From positions 1-7,754 of the forward strand of contig CAILKC010000059.1 in NCBI GenBank assembly GCA_903834675.1: 7,754 nucleotides of DNA, read 5' to 3'. The notes beneath the pieces were generated by a model. That model did no database searches. It was not told the origin of the DNA and saw nothing but the letters and a program-made list of their open reading frames with translations. This DNA comes from an uncultured Victivallales bacterium. GTDB taxonomy: Bacteria; Verrucomicrobiota; Lentisphaeria; Oligosphaerales; JAFGRS01. Made by a program: the position numbers and the translations under genes. Shown here piece after piece: positions 1 to 4,411 of this stretch (within the stretch, counting starts at the first letter, position 1; the number at the start of each line of letters is the position of its first letter).

Positions 1-121
1 CCGGCCGGATCGGAATCGGACCCGCGTCGGCAAGTCTCATTCCGGTATGCCCGGCCGCAGCCGGGGGCTGGGCTGAACCCTGAACCCCAGGACCTGAGTA
101 GTCACCACCTACGGAGCTGAC
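1..121. other. Non-coding-looking stretch fused in frame to the DUF72 gene
   Basis: This stretch replaces the expected C-terminal part of the DUF72 protein. It contains two tandem copies of TGAACCC (74-87), a perfect 6-bp hairpin CCCGGC/GCCGGG (50-55 and 60-65, loop CGCA) and a small GTAG/CTAC hairpin (98-101 and 109-112). Both other minus-strand frames hit stops within a few codons of the junction, so a simple frameshift does not restore the protein. It could be intergenic DNA joined by a deletion, a small insertion, or an assembly error at a contig end. What is seen is the change in character; the cause is inferred. Confidence 0.4.
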
Positions 122-940
122 ATGCACCCGGTCCCACTCCTCGCCGCTCATCTCCTCGATCTTCGACCGGTCGGGTCCGTGCAGGCGTATGACGGCGAAG
201 TCTGCGGTCGCCGGGTGCAGTTTGTTCCAGACCTCGCCAATGTGCGGCATGTAGTAGCCTTCGAGGAAGACGAACCCGGCCCCGTACCTGGTCAGCAGGT
301 CGAAGAACCGCAGTGACAGCCATTTCGGGTTGCGGATCTCGACAGCGTACGGGAACCCCTTGGGTGCCCCGGACAGGAACTGATCGAGACGTTCAAGGAA
401 CGCCGCCAGCGACGGCATCTTGGTCTTGTTCAGGTACTCGAACTGGAACATGATGGGACCGAGCTTGCTGCCCATGGGCGACAGCCGCTCCAGGAAGCGG
501 TTCAGCAGGTCCAGGTCAAGGAACTGGTCGTTGGGCCGGTTGGCGAACTCGGCAGCGCTCTTGGGCTGCTTGCCGTAGTAGTGGGTCAGCGTGATGGCGT
601 TGGGCGCTTTGACGGTGAAGCGGAAGCCATCGGGTACGCTCTCGGCATACTGCCTCACGGCGTCGGTCGCCGGGAGCGTGATGCCGCTCGGAAACAGGCT
701 CCAGAACCACTGGTCGATCTCGACGGTGGTCAGGTGCTTGGCATAGTCAGCAAGGTAGTCGGCGGCACGGTAGCCCTTGGCCGAGTCGTACAGGAGGCCC
801 TTCCAGGAGTCGTACTTCCACGAGCACGTGCCGAGACGCAGGTAGGGCCGTAGCGACTCCGGGATGGAGAGACCAAGCCCGCCGTTAGAATCACCGGCCT
901 GATGCGAAGCGAACAGGTCAGGTTGGGCACCTGTCGTCAT
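1..940 (-). CDS. DUF72 (YecE-like) family TIM-barrel protein, 3' end missing or replaced
   Basis: The frame is open from an ATG at 940-938 to the window edge (313 codons, no stop). Residues about 36-272 carry the DUF72/YecE signature: GTCSW (37-41), TVEIDQWFW (72-80), FTVKAPN (108-114), MFQFEYLN (164-171), EIRNPKW (201-207) and RLHGPDR (252-258). DUF72 proteins are cytosolic TIM barrels of unproven activity; a computational resemblance to endonuclease IV has been suggested for one member. The 35-residue N-terminal extension containing DLF is similar to that of other long members. The start is chosen because it is the only ATG ahead of the core, with GGGGGA and GAGG purine runs just upstream. 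After about residue 272 (base 125) the family pattern stops. The remaining 40 codons read as repeat-rich, non-coding-like DNA, although the last barrel strands and helices should lie there. It is the third gene of a possible leftward unit. The family call is firm; the natural C-terminus is unknown. Confidence 0.88.
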   Translation of the reverse strand, partial: MTTGAQPDLFASHQAGDSNGGLGLSIPESLRPYLRLGTCSWKYDSWKGLLYDSAKGYRAADYLADYAKHLTTVEIDQWFWSLFPSGITLPATDAVRQYAESVPDGFRFTVKAPNAITLTHYYGKQPKSAAEFANRPNDQFLDLDLLNRFLERLSPMGSKLGPIMFQFEYLNKTKMPSLAAFLERLDQFLSGAPKGFPYAVEIRNPKWLSLRFFDLLTRYGAGFVFLEGYYMPHIGEVWNKLHPATADFAVIRLHGPDRSKIEEMSGEEWDRVHVSSVGGDYSGPGVQGSAQPPAAAGHTGMRLADAGPIPIRP

Positions 941-1004
941 CCCTCGTCAGCGTCCCCCGAAACCCCTGGACCCGAAGCGCAGTGTATCCCTGCCCCAGCG
1001 GGCT

Positions 1005-1622
1005 TCACTGACCTGGGAACAACTCGGCGTATGCGGCGTCGGTCTCTATCGTCCAGTCCTTGTGGAAGGTCCACCAGATCACGTCGTGCGAGTAGTCCTT
1101 CTTCGCCGTTTCAGGCAGGTATTTCTGGCCGATGTAAAGGATCTGACGCATCCCGGCAACCACGGTGCTGTACCGATTGTAGGCTGGCTCCGGCATCGCC
1201 TGGAGCATGTTGTGCAGCTTCCAGGCCAAGGCCCGTTCCCGCAATCGTTCCTTCTCTCCGGCGGTGAAAACCACCGGGGTGACATCCGGGTCCGGGGGAG
1301 CCACCACTACCCGCTTGTACTCCCCGTAGAGTTTCTGGATCATCTTGTCGTTGAACTCGATCTTACTGTAGGCGGCGATGGCATTCTGGCTGGTCCAGGA
1401 ATCGACATCGGCCTCCCATTCCTTCACCATCTCATTCCCGAGATACGTCGCGATGCGGTCAAGGGTTACCGGTTCCGTCGCTGGCTTGCCGTTTGGGGAC
1501 TGGCACAATCCGACTGCGGAAGTGAAGAACACGAAGATGATCACCAACAAGGGCCAGGAGAGGACGCCAAGCTCGCCGAGGCGGGCGGCGGTGTGGTTGT
1601 GGTCGATGGTGATGCTCTTCAT
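1005..1622 (-). CDS. Membrane-anchored protein of unknown function, 205 residues
   Basis: I do not recognise this family. The protein has a short N-terminal tail, one strongly hydrophobic segment at about residues 19-40 and then a soluble domain (about 41-205) rich in charged and aromatic residues. That fits an N-in, C-out anchored or exported protein. A Cys at residue 40 follows Val-Gly-Leu; Leu directly before the Cys does not fit a normal lipobox, so lipoprotein processing is doubtful. No clear AxA cleavage site is seen. The exported part looks largely helical, with a distinctive aromatic run near the end (VIWWTFHKDW, about 181-190). The start is supported by an AGGAGG ribosome site 10 bases upstream. 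It lies between the flavoredoxin-like gene (78 bases) and the DUF72 gene (64 bases) on the same strand, which suggests co-transcription but not function. The open frame, ribosome site and signal-like N-terminus make it a credible real gene. Confidence 0.78.
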   Translation of the reverse strand: MKSITIDHNHTAARLGELGVLSWPLLVIIFVFFTSAVGLCQSPNGKPATEPVTLDRIATYLGNEMVKEWEADVDSWTSQNAIAAYSKIEFNDKMIQKLYGEYKRVVVAPPDPDVTPVVFTAGEKERLRERALAWKLHNMLQAMPEPAYNRYSTVVAGMRQILYIGQKYLPETAKKDYSHDVIWWTFHKDWTIETDAAYAELFPGQ

Positions 1623-1632
1623 CGGTCGTGTT

Positions 1633-1638
1633 CCTCCT
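1633..1638 (-). promoter_or_regulatory. Ribosome binding site for the 205-residue membrane protein
   Basis: A perfect AGGAGG on the minus strand ends 10 bases before the ATG at 1622. It is the strongest Shine-Dalgarno sequence in the window and fixes the start of this otherwise unrecognised gene. Confidence 0.65.
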
Positions 1639-1700
1639 CTGGCTCCCGGTATCTCCGCACCCTTACCCAGCCCTGGTCCTGCCCCTGGCGCTGGCGGTCG

Positions 1701-2267
1701 TCAGAGTCCCTTCCCGACCTCGAAAGCCTTCCCCAGAGCGCGGCCCATGCCATGGTAGGACCGACTGCCGGTGTCGTACATCATCGCTCTGATCTTCAGC
1801 GCATCGGCGCTGCCGTCCTGCCCCAGCACGGATTCGTCGATCTTTACATCCAGAATCTCACCGACGAACTGCGTATGCAGCCCGATTTCCAGCGTGTGGA
1901 GCAGTCGGCACTCCAGGACCACCGGGAACTCACCGACATAGGGGGCATCCACAAGATCGCTCCTGACCGGAGCGAGGCCGGTAGCAGCGAACTTGTCCCC
2001 ATCCCTGCCGGAGACGATGCCAAAGTAGTCAGCCTCCTTGATGTGGGTCTCCGAGGGAATGCTCACCGTAAACGCCTTCCGTTCCACGATATTCCCGTAG
2101 CTGTAGGTCGCCTTCCGCAGCGAGACAGCGACACAAGGGGGCTTTGAGCAGCAGATCCCGCCCCAGGCGCAGGCCATAGCGTTAGGCTTCCCGGCCTTGT
2201 CGTAGGTGCCCACGATCAGCACGGGCGTGGGGTAGAGGATCGTCTTGGCACCGAAGGATTTCTTCAT
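1701..2267 (-). CDS. Flavoredoxin-like flavin reductase family protein
   Basis: This 188-residue protein closely follows the flavoredoxin type of the flavin-reductase-like FMN-binding split-barrel family. Signatures in order are the start [20 protein letters not shown] (12-23), [12 protein letters not shown] (29-40), [12 protein letters not shown] (49-60, a region that contacts FMN in this family), FTVSIPSE (66-73), [11 protein letters not shown] (77-87), [14 protein letters not shown] (107-120) and [10 protein letters not shown] (129-138). Flavoredoxins are cytosolic FMN proteins; the Desulfovibrio one (flr) takes part in electron transfer in sulfur metabolism, and relatives occur widely in anaerobes. 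The length is normal. The frame stays open upstream to an ATG at 2498, but those 77 extra codons translate intergenic repeat DNA, so I place the start at 2267, where family similarity begins; a GGAG lies 11 bases upstream. It is probably the first gene of the leftward unit. Its redox partner is unknown. Confidence 0.93.
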   Translation of the reverse strand: MKKSFGAKTILYPTPVLIVGTYDKAGKPNAMACAWGGICCSKPPCVAVSLRKATYSYGNIVERKAFTVSIPSETHIKEADYFGIVSGRDGDKFAATGLAPVRSDLVDAPYVGEFPVVLECRLLHTLEIGLHTQFVGEILDVKIDESVLGQDGSADALKIRAMMYDTGSRSYHGMGRALGKAFEVGKGL

Positions 2268-2380
2268 GGCGTTGACTGCTCCTATTCCGGTTTGGTCACT
2301 GTACCCGGCACCACGATACCGCTCCTTCCACCCGGGTGCATGACCTTCTTGTCGGTTCGAGAAGAGAAAGACGATCAACT

Positions 2381-2402
2381 CGCCAAGACGCCAAGACGCA
2401 AA
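2381..2402. repeat. Tandem 8-mer CGCCAAGA, about 2.6 copies
   Basis: Two perfect copies of CGCCAAGA (2381-2388 and 2389-2396) are followed by the degenerate partial copy CGCAAA. From memory, very similar strings recur in intergenic DNA of many GC-rich environmental bacteria and often lie near the TCCGTG-type repeat that also occurs here 30 bases on. Its function is unknown. Confidence 0.6.
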
Positions 2403-2432
2403 AGGAAGCGGGGATGAGGCTGAAGGGTGTCC

Positions 2433-2456
2433 TCCGTGTGCTCCGTGCCATCCGTG
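2433..2456. repeat. Three TCCGTG units phased every 9 bases
   Basis: TCCGTG occurs at 2433-2438, 2442-2447 and 2451-2456 with an exact 9-base period and variable 3-base spacers. On the minus strand it reads as CACGGA repeats. It is non-coding by context, and I read it as part of a dispersed intergenic repeat together with the CGCCAAGA unit. Confidence 0.6.
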
Positions 2457-2560
2457 GTTACCCTTCCTGGGTTGTCTCCGCTCCAGAAACCCGTCCACAG
2501 CGCGGTCCGAGCCCTCCTGAAGGAGCGTTCCATACGACCTCGGCGCGAACCTAGGACAGA

Positions 2561-2655
2561 TGGCTCGCCCCTACAGGGCTCAAACCCATAACTATCCTAT
2601 TCCCAGGGCGTTGCCCTGGGCTGGTATGGCAGCGCGCCTTCAGCGCTCCAGACGG
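2561..2655. repeat. REP-like cluster of short hairpins
   Basis: Three small inverted repeats follow each other. GCCC/GGGC lies around CTACA (2567-2570 and 2576-2579). A perfect 8-bp stem CCCAGGGC/GCCCTGGG has a GTT loop (2602-2609 and 2613-2620). AGCGC/GCGCT brackets a 7-base loop (2631-2635 and 2643-2647). The wording, with a CAGGGCGTTGCCCTG core followed by a CGCGCCTTCAGCGC-like unit, matches my recollection of high-copy extragenic repeats in Planctomycetota-like genomes. No T-run follows, so the central hairpin is not a standard terminator. Such REP elements are often mobilised by TnpA-REP (RAYT) transposases, but none is encoded here. Confidence 0.6.
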
Positions 2656-2842
2656 ACTCCCTTATTGCACAGGTCGATTTTATTAGCAACGACTCCTTGG
2701 CTCAAGCATGGGCAGGCAGGGGTGAGTGTGGCACGGGCTGTGCGGCGGAGCGGGCAGGTGGGTACAGCCAGCGGATGCTGAGGGCGGACAGACACAGCCC
2801 GACGAACCCTCACCCGAAGAGAGCCACAACCTTGCATCCTTG

Positions 2843-2857
2843 CTCCGGTGACCGGAG
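2843..2857. promoter_or_regulatory. 15-bp dyad CTCCGGT-G-ACCGGAG, possible operator
   Basis: This is a perfect palindrome with 7-bp arms around one central base, 115 bases before the start of the 450-residue glycosidase-like gene. Its size and odd symmetry suit a dimeric repressor site (LacI- or GntR-sized), or it could form an RNA hairpin with a TGA loop. A second weaker stem AGAGC/GCTCT follows at 2863-2867 and 2875-2879. No regulator gene is in the window, so the operator role is inference only. Confidence 0.35.
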
Positions 2858-2912
2858 ATTAGAGAGCCGCGCGAGCTCTGGGCGAGTCGTCGGCTGCGGC
2901 GGGTTTGTCGCC

Positions 2913-2936
2913 CGGCCCCGCGGCCCCGCGGCCCCG
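2913..2936. repeat. Perfect 3 x 8 bp tandem repeat CGGCCCCG
   Basis: Three exact adjoining copies lie at 2913-2920, 2921-2928 and 2929-2936, ending 36 bases before the start codon at 2973. The tract is entirely G+C. It lies in the probable 5' leader of the 450-residue gene and could change length by slippage, which would alter leader folding but not the reading frame. Confidence 0.8.
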
Positions 2937-2958
2937 CGCAGGAGTCACCTGTCAGAGC

Positions 2959-2963
2959 AGGAG
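2959..2963 (+). promoter_or_regulatory. Ribosome binding site of the 450-residue gene
   Basis: AGGAG lies 9 bases before the ATG at 2973. It decides the start: the same frame is open back to an ATG at 2697, but that upstream part translates the GC repeats and dyad and has no comparable site. Confidence 0.6.
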
Positions 2964-2972
2964 TCCGGGCCG

Positions 2973-4325
2973 ATGAGCAGGCAAGCATTCACGTTCCGAA
3001 CCGCCCAGGGGGTCTGGGTCAACGACATGCGCAACCGCGCCCTGTCGCACCAGTCGTGGCCATGTGTGACTCTGGACGATAGCGCCGTCCGAGACCTGGC
3101 CGCATGCATGCGCCTGCAGGCGGCGGCAGGCTTCAATAGCGTGACGCTGTTCGGGCTTTTTGCGGCCCACTCCTGGGACCCGGACATTCCAAGGACGGTC
3201 GACCGCGAGCGGGCGGAGCGGGTGCGCGGGGTCCTGGCCGAGGCGCGGGCCTGCGGCCTGAGGGTCATCTACGGCCTGGGGGTGTATAGCTGGGGCTTCG
3301 ACGCCATCATCGCCCATGACGCTGCCGTGCGCGGCCCGAACCCGCACGCGATGTGCGGTTCGCGCCCAGAGTCCTGGCAGTGGATGCAGCGGATCCTCGA
3401 CTACCTGTTGGCGGAGTTCGGTTTCGACGGATTCCATCTGGAAGCAGCGGACCTGGGACGTTGCTCGTGCAGCGCCTGCGCTCCAGAGAGCAACACGGCG
3501 TACTACTCGCGCCTGAATGCCCAGACCGCCGCGTACATCCGAAAGGCCCGGCCGGACGCCGTGACCATGGTCAACCTGTGCGGTTACCTGTCCCGCGGGG
3601 CCACGGTGCCCAACCACGACTGGCGGCACCTGTACGAACTCGGCCGGCACTTGGACTTCCTCGTGGACCCGGGGCATCGCGGGCATTTCATCGCCCCGAC
3701 CGCGCGGCGCGAGTTCATCCAAGGGCTGCCGTGCGCCTTTGGCACCTCGGGTGGCGTTTGGGTCTACCCGCCGCAGCGCTGGCACCGGCTGCGCTGGTTC
3801 CTCCCGTACACGGCCCGGACCGGGCGTCACCTGGAAGACCTCTACGCCGATGGCGGCCGGGCCGTCGAGTACTACATGGGCCCCGTGGCCAACCCGGCTA
3901 CCGAGGTGAACATTGCCTTCGGCGGCCGCAAGTTGACGGATGTCGGCAGGGACAACCGCGAGGTGCTGGGCGAAGTCTTGGATGAGCTTTATCAGCCGCT
4001 AAACCGCGCTGCGGGTCGGCAGTTAGTCCACGTCTTCACCGAGGCGGAAGAGGCATTCTTCGCCGACCCCTCGCCGGCGTTGCCAGACGACGGGCGTTCG
4101 CGTGGGCAGATCCACCTGTCGCCGCTCGTCGGGGTGCAGCCCGGCGAGCCGATCTACCTACAGAACTCGATGACCGCGGCCGGGCGGGCCGCGTATGGGC
4201 GTCGGCTGGAGGGGCTGCTGCCCGTGGTGGCAGGTCTCGAGCAAGCCTGCGGCAGTCGGGTTCGCGTGCGCCGCATCGCCGGCGCCATCCGTGGCACGCT
4301 GGCCGACATCGCCCGCACACGGTAG
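2973..4325 (+). CDS. Cytosolic glycosidase-like TIM-barrel protein with CxCxxC motif
   Basis: This is a 450-residue protein without a signal peptide or membrane segment. Residues about 40-310 look like a beta/alpha barrel: strand-like runs end in GFNSVTLFG (53-61), LRVIYGLGVYSWGFD (96-110), FDGFHLEAADLGRC (151-164), AVTMVNLCGY (196-205), HLDFLVDPGH (226-235) and AVEYYMGP (297-304). DGFHLE with Glu157, followed by Asp160, resembles the catalytic strand-4 end of family 20/67-type glycosidases. The following C164-x-C166-xx-C169 recalls the small Cys cluster in DUF4838-type glycosidase-like proteins and could bind metal. Residues about 320-450 look helical and end in Arg-rich helices. I associate this kind of sequence with poorly described hypothetical proteins of polysaccharide-degrading bacteria; no activity is known to me. 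It converges on the large secreted glycoside hydrolase, which supports a carbohydrate role. The gene is firm; the fold call is moderate and the function speculative. Confidence 0.85.
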   Translation: MSRQAFTFRTAQGVWVNDMRNRALSHQSWPCVTLDDSAVRDLAACMRLQAAAGFNSVTLFGLFAAHSWDPDIPRTVDRERAERVRGVLAEARACGLRVIYGLGVYSWGFDAIIAHDAAVRGPNPHAMCGSRPESWQWMQRILDYLLAEFGFDGFHLEAADLGRCSCSACAPESNTAYYSRLNAQTAAYIRKARPDAVTMVNLCGYLSRGATVPNHDWRHLYELGRHLDFLVDPGHRGHFIAPTARREFIQGLPCAFGTSGGVWVYPPQRWHRLRWFLPYTARTGRHLEDLYADGGRAVEYYMGPVANPATEVNIAFGGRKLTDVGRDNREVLGEVLDELYQPLNRAAGRQLVHVFTEAEEAFFADPSPALPDDGRSRGQIHLSPLVGVQPGEPIYLQNSMTAAGRAAYGRRLEGLLPVVAGLEQACGSRVRVRRIAGAIRGTLADIARTR

Positions 4326-4411
4326 CGGTGGTTCAGCTCCCACCCGAAGCTCTTCTTGCTCGCCTGTGCGCGCGGCGCTAGGTCATGTTCACTGGCCTTC
4401 AGGTCGGGGCA
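4326..4411. other. 86-base gap between convergent genes, only weak terminator structure
   Basis: Both flanking genes end here. A small stem GGTGG/CCACC (4327-4331 and 4340-4344, 8-base loop) begins one base after the plus-strand stop, followed by GAAGCTCTTC. Neither is followed by a T-run, so I cannot call a classical Rho-independent terminator for either direction. No gene fits in this space. Confidence 0.4.

Larger units (their letters stand above)
2268..2972. other. 705-base non-coding divergent region rich in short repeats
   Basis: This region separates the leftward flavoredoxin unit from the rightward 450-residue gene, so it should hold promoters for both. Frames that cross it translate repeats into low-complexity Gly/Arg/Pro/Ser-rich peptides and match nothing I recognise. 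It holds four kinds of structure, listed separately: phased short repeats near 2381-2456, a hairpin cluster at 2561-2655, a dyad at 2843-2857 and a GC tandem repeat at 2913-2936. An A+T-rich patch at 2661-2690 stands out from the GC-rich surroundings and is the likeliest promoter area for the rightward gene. However, its TTGCAC and TATTAG elements are only 10 bases apart, too close for a normal sigma-70 promoter. Confidence 0.7.

Noticed and set aside
1062..2147. 361-codon open frame on the plus strand
   Set aside because: It lies antisense to the flavoredoxin-like gene and the membrane protein, both of which have clear protein signatures and proper starts. Its product has no domain pattern, so it is a GC-driven shadow.
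2268..2498. 77-codon N-terminal extension of the flavoredoxin-like protein
   Set aside because: It translates CGCCAAGA and TCCGTG repeat DNA. Family similarity starts exactly at the internal Met encoded at 2267.
2602..2620. CCCAGGGC-GTT-GCCCTGGG hairpin as a transcription terminator
   Set aside because: There is no T-run on either side, and it sits within a cluster of other hairpins, far from any gene's stop; a REP-like element fits better.
2665..2686. TTGCAC...TATTAG as a sigma-70 promoter for the rightward gene
   Set aside because: The spacing is only 10 bases instead of about 17. The A+T-rich patch may still hold a promoter, but these boxes do not show it.
2697..2972. 92-codon N-terminal extension of the 450-residue protein
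   Set aside because: It covers the dyad and the CGGCCCCG tandem repeat, has no domain character, and a good AGGAG site marks the later ATG at 2973.
2952..3830. 292-codon minus-strand frame opposite the 450-residue gene
   Set aside because: It is Arg/Val/Pro-rich with no recognisable motif; the plus-strand gene has structured motifs and a ribosome site.
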